The notes below the pieces were generated by a model. That model did not search any database. It had not been told where the DNA came from and saw nothing but the letters and a program-made list of their open reading frames with translations. From Saprospiraceae bacterium (GTDB lineage Bacteria > Bacteroidota > Bacteroidia > Chitinophagales > Saprospiraceae), in contig JAIPBL010000057.1 in assembly GCA_021739645.1 (NCBI GenBank), positions 1 to 39,605 of the forward strand: a DNA stretch of 39,605 bases, read 5' to 3'. The position numbers and the translations under genes were made by a program. Shown here in pieces: positions 32,040-38,720 of the stretch. How positions within the stretch are numbered: the stretch's first letter is position 1; each line of letters begins with the position of its first letter.

Positions 32040-33278
32040 CTATTCATCGAATTCGGCGGCAAGGATTCCAAGCACTTCATCGACAGTTTCCTCTTCGAGT
32101 TCCGTGCGCCTTACCAGCTCGTCTCTGCTCAATTCCAATACGCTGCGGGCCGTGTCGCAGCCGATACGCTTGAGTTCCTCAATGACCCAAGGCTCTATTT
32201 CGTCCTTGAATTCATCAAGGTCAACGTCGTCAATTTCTTGGCCGTCCGTGTTGCGGTAAACGTCAATTTCAAAACCTGTCAGCTTGCTCGCCAACTTGAT
32301 ATTGGTTCCACCTTTGCCGATGGCCAGCGATACTTGGTCGGGGTCGAGGTAAACGCTCGCACGTTTTTGCTCCGAATCCAACTCGATACTGGTCACCTTG
32401 GCTGGCGTCAACGAACGCTGGATGAACAGGCTTTCGTTGTTGGTGAAATTGATGATGTCAATGTTTTCGTTGCGAAGCTCCCGAACGATGCCGTGGATAC
32501 GGGAACCTTTCATCCCCACACAAGCACCTACCGGGTCCACCCTATCGTCGTAAGATTCGACTGCTACCTTGGCACGTTCGCCAGGTAGGCGCACGATGCG
32601 CTTCACAGCAATGATACCGTCCTCGATTTCAGGCACTTCCTGCTCTAGCAGCTTCTCCAAAAAGGCATTGTCCGTGCGGCTAACAATCACCACTGGGGTG
32701 TTGTTTTTCATTTCCACCTGCTTGATGATGCAGCGCACCATATCGCCTTTGCGGAAATAGTCGCCCTTGATGGTTTCCTGCTTTGGCATCAACAACTCGT
32801 GGCCAGTGGCATCATCAATAATGAGGAATTCTTTCTTGATGATTTGGCTGACCTCGCCCACTATCATTTCGCCTACCCGCTCGACGTACTTGCGGTAAAT
32901 GTCGTCTTTCTCCAATTCCATGATTCTGGAGATAAGCGTTTGGCGGGCAGCTTGGATGGAGCGGCGGCCAAAGTCTTCGAGGAAGAGCTGTTCGTAGCAC
33001 TCCTCGCCAATCTCGTAGCTGTCGTCAATGGACAGCGCCTCCGAGATGGACACTTGGCTGCGGTCGTCCGTCACCTCGCCATCTGGCACAATTTGGCGAA
33101 CCCGCCAAAGCTCAAGGTCGCCCTGCTGTGCGTTCACGATGACGTTGAAGTTGTCGTCGGAACCAAATTTCTTCTTGATCAATGTGCGGAACACATCTTC
33201 CAGCACCCGCACCATCGTGGGACGGTCAATGTTTTTGCTGGATTTGAAATCGGAAAAGGTATCTACTAAGTTTATCAT
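32040..33278 (-). CDS. nusA: Transcription elongation/termination factor NusA
   Basis: 412 residues from the ATG at 33276-33278 (MINLVDTFSDFKSSKNID); the frame is open upstream only through a repeat tract. The N-terminal RNA-polymerase-binding domain (~1-125) is followed by an S1 domain (~135-200; ERVGEMIVGEVSQI...KGDMVRCIIKQV) and two KH domains (~205-345) with ALVSRT-like (VIVSRTDNAFLEKLLEQEVPEI), GERAKVAVESYDDRVDPVGACVGMKGSRIHGIVREL, and AIGKGGTNIKLASKL. The acidic C-terminal repeats of E. coli NusA are absent, as in most other bacteria. It modulates pausing, termination and antitermination. Middle gene of rimP-nusA-infB; in E. coli NusA represses this operon, and a leader hairpin here could serve a similar purpose. 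Confidence 0.96.
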   Translation of the reverse strand: MINLVDTFSDFKSSKNIDRPTMVRVLEDVFRTLIKKKFGSDDNFNVIVNAQQGDLELWRVRQIVPDGEVTDDRSQVSISEALSIDDSYEIGEECYEQLFLEDFGRRSIQAARQTLISRIMELEKDDIYRKYVERVGEMIVGEVSQIIKKEFLIIDDATGHELLMPKQETIKGDYFRKGDMVRCIIKQVEMKNNTPVVIVSRTDNAFLEKLLEQEVPEIEDGIIAVKRIVRLPGERAKVAVESYDDRVDPVGACVGMKGSRIHGIVRELRNENIDIINFTNNESLFIQRSLTPAKVTSIELDSEQKRASVYLDPDQVSLAIGKGGTNIKLASKLTGFEIDVYRNTDGQEIDDVDLDEFKDEIEPWVIEELKRIGCDTARSVLELSRDELVRRTELEEETVDEVLGILAAEFDE

Positions 33279-33283
33279 CCTTG

Positions 33284-33362
33284 TAATGATGAATGATAAA
33301 TGGAGAATGAAGAATGGTAAAATGCGTTGTTCACAGTTCACCAACCGTCATTGACCATTGGA
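33284..33362. repeat. Stutter repeat, GAATGATAAATG type, between rimP and nusA
   Basis: AATGATGAATGATAAATGG, AGAATGAAGAATGG and TAAAATG are degenerate copies of one unit; a second type (ACCAACCGTCATTGACCATTGG) follows at 33339-33361. It fills the 88-nt spacer between rimP and nusA. Confidence 0.6.
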
Positions 33363-33366
33363 TTTT

Positions 33367-33858
33367 TTAAAAGCTAATCACAATCATTGTTCTTTTTATC
33401 TCGTCGTAAGGAAGCTCCGTTTGAACCTCCATTTTCTTTTTCTTTTTGCCTTCCAGCACCACTAGGGTTTCCTGAATGGTGCAGCTCGTTTCGCCAGCGG
33501 CTACCAGTGGGCCGGTTTTTACCGTGCCTTCCTTGAGCGTCACTTCCACTTTGCGGCCAATATTCTTGACGTACTGGCGCTGGAGTTTCAGCGGGTTGGT
33601 TAGTCCTGGCGACGACACCTCCAGTGTGTAGCTCTCGCCGAGCCATCCGGCCTCATCAAAATGGTGCTCCACGTGACGGCTGATCCGCTGGCACTTTTCC
33701 AGCGTCAGGCCGCTATCCGCATCAACGAAAACCTCCAGCTTGTTGGCAGCGCTCAGGTGGAAATCCACCAAGAAGCAATCTTGATAGCCTTCTTCCGCAA
33801 ACTTCTCATTGAGTAGTTCGTGGAGTTTTTCTTCTATAAAAAATGCGTCAACTGCCAT
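33367..33858 (-). CDS. rimP: Ribosome maturation factor RimP
   Basis: 163 residues from the ATG at 33856-33858. The N-terminal domain contains EVFVDADSGLTLEKCQRISRHVEHHFDE and ESYTLEVSSPGLTNPLK, the family signature (L-E-V-S-S-P-G-x-x-x-P-L). The C-terminal SH3-like domain ends with the acidic/basic stretch EGKKKKKMEVQTELPYDEIKRTMIVISF. It binds the free 30S subunit and helps its assembly. It is the first gene of rimP-nusA-infB. A 9-bp hairpin with a following T-rich stretch lies directly between its promoter and its start codon. Confidence 0.95.
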   Translation of the reverse strand: MAVDAFFIEEKLHELLNEKFAEEGYQDCFLVDFHLSAANKLEVFVDADSGLTLEKCQRISRHVEHHFDEAGWLGESYTLEVSSPGLTNPLKLQRQYVKNIGRKVEVTLKEGTVKTGPLVAAGETSCTIQETLVVLEGKKKKKMEVQTELPYDEIKRTMIVISF

Positions 33859-33888
33859 AAAGTAAAAGAGGGAACTTTTGTTCCCTCT
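33858..33888 (-). promoter_or_regulatory. Terminator-like hairpin in the rimP-nusA-infB leader
   Basis: AGAGGGAAC (33867-33875) pairs perfectly with GTTCCCTCT (33880-33888), TTTT loop. On the minus strand the stem is followed by TTTACTTT and then the rimP ATG, 8 nt after the stem. It lies downstream of the promoter at 33913-33944, hence inside the transcript. Attenuation or translational masking is inferred, not shown. Confidence 0.6.
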
Positions 33889-33912
33889 GCCGGTTAGTTC
33901 GTCAAGCGGGGG

Positions 33913-33944
33913 CAAAAGTATAAACTTTTGCTGGAATTGCCAAA
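33913..33944 (-). promoter_or_regulatory. Promoter of the rimP-nusA-infB operon
   Basis: TTTG at 33941-33944 and TACTTTTG at 33913-33920 (both on the minus strand) are 20 nt apart, the best match in the window to the Bacteroidota consensus TTTG-n19-TAnnTTTG. RNA should start near 33906, leaving a leader of about 50 nt. Confidence 0.8.
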
Positions 33945-34206
33945 GTCCTTTTAAAATAAAGGGGTTTTGAGTCCGGTAAGATTTTTTTTGCAGAGACAGG
34001 GGAGGTGGGCAAAGTTGTTACTCGCCAACTGAAAATAGCAGAAATGTCGCCCACCCAAGTAAAAAGCGGGTTTGTCAAGCACCTCGCCTGACAAACCCGC
34101 AATATTCGTACACGCTAAAGTTTACTCAATGGCCTTGCTGACACTCTACACCAGTGCTATCCGCCTCGCATGTGTTTTTGGCCTATCTAAATAGCCATCA
34201 ATCTGA
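33945..34206. other. Gap between the rimP promoter and the AraC-type remnant
   Basis: Holds the orphan terminator at 34061-34100. On the minus strand a 17-codon open frame (stop at 34126-34128) ends 26 nt before this terminator, with residues CEADSTGVECQQGH; it may be the 3' end of a lost gene, but it is too short to be sure. Nothing else is supported. Confidence 0.35.
34061..34100 (-). terminator. Orphan minus-strand terminator
   Basis: GCGGGTTTGTCA (34066-34077) pairs perfectly with TGACAAACCCGC (34089-34100). On the minus strand the stem is followed by TTTTT. No complete minus-strand gene ends here; the plus-strand AraC-type remnant starts about 105 nt away and points the other way. Confidence 0.75.
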
Positions 34207-34479
34207 CCAGTTAAAGTAATTAGCGTGTCCATGCTGGCGCACACATTCGCCATGAGCGAATCCTCCCTGTTGCGGCAATTGAAACGCCTGACGGGGCTGA
34301 CCCCACGGAAGTATTTGCTGGAAATGCGCCTGAACGAAGCCCACCAACTACTGGAAATCAGACAGTTCGACGCCATCGAAAAAGTAGCCTTGGCGGTGGG
34401 ATACACCGATATCCGCAGTTTTTCAAAAAATTTCAAGGGTCGTTTCGCAAAATTATCGTCAAAATTCACAACTGCTTGA
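34207..34479 (+). pseudogene. 5'-truncated AraC-type HTH remnant
   Basis: The frame open from 34207 encodes the DNA-binding end of an AraC-type regulator: VSMLAHTFAMSESSLLRQLKRLTGLTPRKYLLEMRLNEAHQLLE, then the second helix-turn-helix IEKVALAVGYTDIRSFSKNFKGRF, where the final F-G-x-x-P motif is replaced by AKLSSKFTTA. Members are usually part of a 250-residue regulator or a large hybrid sensor kinase; the sensory or kinase part is missing and a TGA at 34204 closes the frame upstream. A GTG at 34225 or ATG at 34231 could in theory start a stand-alone 82-84-residue protein. The lack of upstream coding sequence, the degenerate end and the orphan terminator point to a decayed locus. Confidence 0.7.
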
Positions 34480-35155
34480 TTTTCAGCGAAGTAGATTTTT
34501 GACCTGGCGGATTTTGCTACCTCCGACAATGAAAATTGACGAATTCTGCGCGTAGATTGACGGATTTAAACCATTGAGGCTCCCCATCTTTGCCCTGTTG
34601 TTTTGAAAGAGGTGATGTTTGAACCACCACCGCCAACCCGAAATTCGGTGGGCTTGAAAAAGTAGTGTGAATTTGTGCGTGATAAGATTTGTAAGTTCTG
34701 TGAACCTAAAAACCGCCACTGCTTTCTAATCACGGTATCCGCATTAATGCGCTTTGACGAAGGGCGGGGACATTACACCATCAAATCTTTTCGGTCGAAC
34801 TGGGATTCGGCAGGTCTTGCACCGACCCGCCTTGGTTTTGTCATGCCAGTTGCCGTTTGAACAAATATTTTTTTCACGTTAACCATAAATAAATAAAATG
34901 AAATCCTTCAACACAGCCACCATGCTGCCCGGCCTTATCTATAGGGGCAGACTTCCACCACCCATTGGGAACCCAAGTACAGAATGTGCAAAAGTGCAGG
35001 CCGGTATTTTTTATTTATTAACGTGAATAGCCGGTCTGCCTTTCCCGCTCACTAAACTCAAAAAAACATCCTGCATCCGCACTCGTGGATGTCTGGGTGA
35101 TGCATGCCCTGAATAGCTTATTGAATCAAAGAACGAAAAATTTAAAAAAACAGTG
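34480..35155. other. Non-coding gap before the large coiled-coil gene, 676 nt
   Basis: No protein supported on either strand. Contents: two similar words GTAGATTTTTGAC and GTAGATTGACGGATTT around 34490-34565, the inverted-repeat element at 34873-35027, a GCAGGCCGG/CCGGTCTGC stem (34996-35039) and CATCC/GGATG at about 35070-35087. The promoter of the large gene is probably here, but I see no consensus box. The region may contain remains of the locus that the AraC-type fragment belonged to. Confidence 0.45.
34873..35027. repeat. 155-bp element with AT-rich terminal inverted repeats
   Basis: TTCACGTTAA (34873-34882) and TTAACGTGAA (35018-35027) are perfect inverted complements. Both arms continue inward as ATAAATAAATAAAA-like sequence, so the arms are similar over about 25 nt. 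The centre is GC-rich and non-coding. It could be a MITE-like element or a long-range RNA hairpin. A target-site duplication is not evident. Confidence 0.5.
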
Positions 35156-37990
35156 ATGATTAAACAAATTTCAAAATATGCTCAAATCGCCATAGCCATT
35201 GTAGTATTTGGCTGTTTGCCAGCAACATCTTTGCAGGCCCAATCCAATGCCGCCATCTGCCAAGATGGTGACTGCCCCTCCTCCGTCTTCTCTATCCAAC
35301 TGGACGAGCCGCTAAAGCCGGAATCCTTTTCCAGCGACCGGACGGAGCGCTTCCAGCAGGCGTACCTTTCCTTCCTCCCAATAAAAAACGGCTATGCCCG
35401 CAACGACGACTGGCAGGACGAATACGAAGACTCGCAGCTCGGCGGCAAAAGCTGTCTGAGGCACTATCAATTGGAGGCCATGTTTGCCCATGAATACGTG
35501 CAAAATGCCGACTTCAAAAAGTTTGTGGACGGCAACGCCCCCAACGCCAGCAGCTTCGTGCAGGATGGGTTCGCCAGCAGCCGGAAAGGGCTGAACCTCG
35601 CCAAACGCATGAAGGACAACTGCCCCAAGGAGGTCAAAGATGTGCAGGATAAAAAAGGGCCATCGTTGGACGACTTCCCACCCACTTACCAGCGGCTGGG
35701 GCAGGAGCTGGGCTATTTTGATGAAAAAGGAAAAATGCTCAAGCCGTTGGATGCGCCCGAAGAGCAGCAAGACGATTCCAAGCTCAACAAAAAAGAACAA
35801 ATTGCCCAACTGAAGCAGCAGGTTGACCAATTGCCCGTAGGGCAGGAAATGAAGGATAAAATAGGTGGTGTAAAAAACGCCTTGGGGGCGGCTCGACCAA
35901 AATTAGGACTGCTCAAAGGAGCACTGGGGCTGCTCGGTTCCCGCTTGGGCACTTTCTTGCCAGGGCCGCTGGGCTTGGTCGGCAAAATCAAAACGGTCAA
36001 CGATGTGCTGGGCGTTCTGAAAAATTTTATTCCAAAAATATCCGTGCCGAACCTGCTTTCCAAAATCGGCAACCTGTTTAGGCGGGGAAAAGACCTGGGC
36101 GACAAGGCGAAAGACCTCGTCGACAATTCCCAAAAACTGAAGGACAAATACGACGACATCAGCAAAAAAGCGGATGGCCTGCAGGACAAGATTGCGGAGC
36201 GGGAAAAGGCCATTGACCAACTCCAAAACAAGCTGGACGAACTGGCCAAGAAGAAGGCGGAACTCCAGTCCAAGCTCGAAGACAAGCCCCGGAAGGTGCT
36301 GGATGAACTGAAAAAACAGGTCGGCGACGTGGCAAAGGATGCTGGCGAACTGGTGGACAACGTGGAAAAAGAAACCAAACTGAAGGATAAATTATTGGAA
36401 GAACTGGACGAACTGACCAAGGCCAAGGAGGAGGTCGAGGAACAATTGGGGCAGTTGGAAAAGAAAATGGAGGAACTGGCCGAGGAACAAACTGACTTGG
36501 AAAATGAGACCAAGCAAGCCGAACAAGAAGTCGAGGAGGTCAAGAAACAGGAGGAAAAGGCGGACGAACTGGCAGAAGGACTGGATGACCTGAAGCCGGA
36601 GACGGAACTGGAAGCAGAAATCGCCGATTGCGAAGCGGAACTAAAAGGCCTCCTGCTCGAAATCACCGGACTGGACAAAAAGCAGGACAAGTTCAAGGAC
36701 AAATTGGGCAAATTGGCGGCGCTGCCCGGCAAGTTGCTCGGCAAATTGTCCGACCTGAAACTGTTTCAGGACAAGCTGAAGCTCCCCAAAAATGGCATCC
36801 CTGTGGTGGGCAAGATTCTGGCAAAACTGGACGAACTTTCCGGCAAAGCCAACGCCATCGGCTCCATCGTGGAGGTTTTGACGGGCAAGAAAAACAAGCT
36901 GCAAACGACCATCGAGGGTTACGATAAGAAATTGGACAACATCAAGTCAACCTACGATTCCAGACTAACCGACCTCGATGGCCTTAAAAAGGAACTCGTA
37001 AACCTGATTGCCGAGAAGTTCAACTTGAAGGCAAAACTCGGCCAGGCCACCGACGATGCGGCGGCACAGGAAGCACTGGTTCAAGACTTCATCCAACGCT
37101 ACAAGCGCTTCGATGACAAGTCGGACTGCCTCAGCCAAAAGGAATTGGAGCAGAAAATAGCCGAACTGAAAAAAGAGCAGGAAACCACAGAACCCGAACT
37201 GGAAAAACTGGAAGAAGACCTTGAAGACGCCGCCAAGCAGGAAGAAAAGCTGGAGCAGCAAACCAAGGAGGTGGAAAAACAGGTGGAGGAGCAGGCCAAG
37301 CAATCCGAGGAACTGAAAACGGCGGAAGAAACCATCAAGCAGGAGTACGGAACAGACGTGAAATTAGAACCCGTGACCGTGGAAGAATGGGCAGAGAGTT
37401 TCGAGGTGGAGCGGCCATACTGGAACGCGGTGTTCCATCCCGACGACGAGGTGGTGGAAGGCAAGAAAGGCCGCTATTTCGAGGTGCAACTGAAAGATGC
37501 CGACAAGAACGTCAAACTGCTGTTCGGCCCCGGCGAGTACTTCCTGAGCAAGGCCGATTTTCGTAAAAAATACGGCTCCACCATCGGCGCATTCGTCACG
37601 GAGGCCTTGCAAGCACTGAAGAAAACCGACCAGGAAAAGGTCAAGCTGTACATTCAGGGAGGTGCCGACATCGTTGGCCAAGAAACCTTTTCTGGCAACC
37701 TGGACGAGCAGTATCTTTATAGGGAAATAAAAGTGCTGCCCATGAAAGCAGACGGGGAGCGGTTCGGCGCCATGAAGGTGACGAAGCAGACCCCGGAACA
37801 AAATTTTCGGAACCCACACCTGCCGAACCTACGGGCGCAGTACCTCAAGGAAATGATTCTGGTCTATTCCAAGAAATTCGACCCCATTGTGCTGGAAGGG
37901 GTCGTCAAGGATTTTAAGGACGAGGGGGAAAGGAATGCGATTATCTACTTGTTTTTCCCAGAGGAGGTTTTGGAGGATGGTGGTAAGTAG
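35156..37990 (+). CDS. Large exported coiled-coil protein of unknown function
   Basis: 944 residues from the ATG at 35156 (GTG at 35153 directly before it is not needed). A signal peptide of ~29 residues ends at SLQAQ-S. Domain plan: an N-terminal globular part with five Cys (~30-215); a Gly/Leu-rich hydrophobic stretch (~235-300; LGAARPKLGLLKGALGLLGSRLGTFLPGPLGLVGK); coiled coil 1 (~310-505, Lys/Glu/Leu heptads); a second Gly/Leu-rich segment (~517-575; LAALPGKLLGKLSDLKLF and IPVVGKILAKLDELSGKANAIGSIVEVLTG); coiled coil 2 (~580-735); a C-terminal domain (~740-944) in which LYIQGGADIVGQE...LPNLRAQYLKEMI recalls the G-x-(A/T)-D and N-L-x-x-x-R-A elements of OmpA-like peptidoglycan-binding domains. 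I do not recognise the family. It lies alone, between the eroded gap and a bidirectional terminator. Confidence 0.85.
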   Translation: MIKQISKYAQIAIAIVVFGCLPATSLQAQSNAAICQDGDCPSSVFSIQLDEPLKPESFSSDRTERFQQAYLSFLPIKNGYARNDDWQDEYEDSQLGGKSCLRHYQLEAMFAHEYVQNADFKKFVDGNAPNASSFVQDGFASSRKGLNLAKRMKDNCPKEVKDVQDKKGPSLDDFPPTYQRLGQELGYFDEKGKMLKPLDAPEEQQDDSKLNKKEQIAQLKQQVDQLPVGQEMKDKIGGVKNALGAARPKLGLLKGALGLLGSRLGTFLPGPLGLVGKIKTVNDVLGVLKNFIPKISVPNLLSKIGNLFRRGKDLGDKAKDLVDNSQKLKDKYDDISKKADGLQDKIAEREKAIDQLQNKLDELAKKKAELQSKLEDKPRKVLDELKKQVGDVAKDAGELVDNVEKETKLKDKLLEELDELTKAKEEVEEQLGQLEKKMEELAEEQTDLENETKQAEQEVEEVKKQEEKADELAEGLDDLKPETELEAEIADCEAELKGLLLEITGLDKKQDKFKDKLGKLAALPGKLLGKLSDLKLFQDKLKLPKNGIPVVGKILAKLDELSGKANAIGSIVEVLTGKKNKLQTTIEGYDKKLDNIKSTYDSRLTDLDGLKKELVNLIAEKFNLKAKLGQATDDAAAQEALVQDFIQRYKRFDDKSDCLSQKELEQKIAELKKEQETTEPELEKLEEDLEDAAKQEEKLEQQTKEVEKQVEEQAKQSEELKTAEETIKQEYGTDVKLEPVTVEEWAESFEVERPYWNAVFHPDDEVVEGKKGRYFEVQLKDADKNVKLLFGPGEYFLSKADFRKKYGSTIGAFVTEALQALKKTDQEKVKLYIQGGADIVGQETFSGNLDEQYLYREIKVLPMKADGERFGAMKVTKQTPEQNFRNPHLPNLRAQYLKEMILVYSKKFDPIVLEGVVKDFKDEGERNAIIYLFFPEEVLEDGGK

Positions 37991-38000
37991 TAGTCAAAAT

Positions 38001-38046
38001 GAGACAAGACAGGCGGCAACTTCAAGTTGCCGCCTGACTTGTGTCT
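38001..38046. terminator. Bidirectional terminator between the coiled-coil gene and the lipoprotein gene
   Basis: CAGGCGGCAACTT and AAGTTGCCGCCTG form a 13-bp inverted repeat around 38010-38036; outside it GAGACA and TGTCTC extend the stem with small bulges to 38001-38046. It lies between convergent gene ends (37990 and 38081). T-runs are short on both sides. Confidence 0.75.
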
Positions 38047-38080
38047 CCGTTAAATGGTGAAGTTATTCTTTCAATGTTCC

Positions 38081-38584
38081 TTAATTCACCATATATCCTT
38101 GCAGGTGAACCTTCGTCAGTTCTGCAATTCTGAACGATTCCGTCTTTGTTTCATAAGCAATCGACAGTTCCGGTGTCGCATTGAAATTCGCAGTGTTGTT
38201 GCAGCCGGAGCCGTTGCTTAGGTTGTTTTGGCAGTGCCCCTCGGTGTAATTATTGTTCACAAGAACGGTTGGAACTGATTTCCTGATGACGATTACCTTA
38301 TCCGTCCCTTGCATGTTGATTTCGTAGGTAAACATGGCATGTGGCTTAAAGCTATAATCCACGCCTTTCCCATTTTTGAAAAACTCGTAGCCTGTTGTCA
38401 TTTCATTCGCATCAGGATATTGTTCGCTGTAAGGCACACCCGTTACGACGTCATTGTCAAATTCCAAAGCCCAGTGCTGGAACAGTGGGGCCATCTCGGC
38501 AGATTGTAGCAGCGACTCATCCTTTGCGCAGCTAAAAAGTAACAATAGGAGGGACAGCGTAGCAATTGAGTATAAATTTTTCAT
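38081..38584 (-). CDS. Hypothetical lipoprotein, 167 aa
   Basis: Start at the ATG 38582-38584, where a lipoprotein signal begins: MKNLYSIATLSLLLLLFSCAKDE with lipobox LFSC (Cys 19). The frame is open upstream without reason. The mature part (~145 residues) shows alternating beta-type patterns: WALEFDNDVVTGVPYSEQYPDANEMTTGYEFFKNGKGVDYSFKPHAMFTYEI, then KVIVIRKSVPTVLVNNNYTEGHCQNNLSNGSGCNN with two further Cys that could form a disulfide. The style is that of small Bacteroidota lipoproteins in lipocalin-like families that report a calculated 'expected versus seen' structure (weak inference). Function is unknown. It stands alone between the coiled-coil gene (convergent) and the DUF255 gene. Confidence 0.75.
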   Translation of the reverse strand: MKNLYSIATLSLLLLLFSCAKDESLLQSAEMAPLFQHWALEFDNDVVTGVPYSEQYPDANEMTTGYEFFKNGKGVDYSFKPHAMFTYEINMQGTDKVIVIRKSVPTVLVNNNYTEGHCQNNLSNGSGCNNTANFNATPELSIAYETKTESFRIAELTKVHLQGYMVN

Positions 38585-38720
38585 GGTAAAATGTTTTGAG
38601 TGAAAAAATGAAAATCTTGGCTGAGGCAGCAAATATAACTTTGTTTGACTTAAAATGCCAATTAAAATTCGGCAAATTGGATTTTATGCAAAGCGTTGCA
38701 AAGGTTGCGCCAAGATGACC

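Noticed and set aside
34146-34529. 127-codon minus-strand frame
   Set aside because: Mostly the reverse of the AraC-type remnant, which has clear family motifs on the plus strand.
34675-34860. Possible 61-residue protein in the gap before the coiled-coil gene
   Set aside because: No ATG-supported start (GTG only in context), no recognisable pattern, and it lies in a visibly eroded region.
35713-36744. 343-codon Ser-rich open frame on the minus strand
   Set aside because: It is the reverse reading of the coiled-coil gene, whose Lys/Glu codons give Phe/Ser in this frame. There is no start signal.
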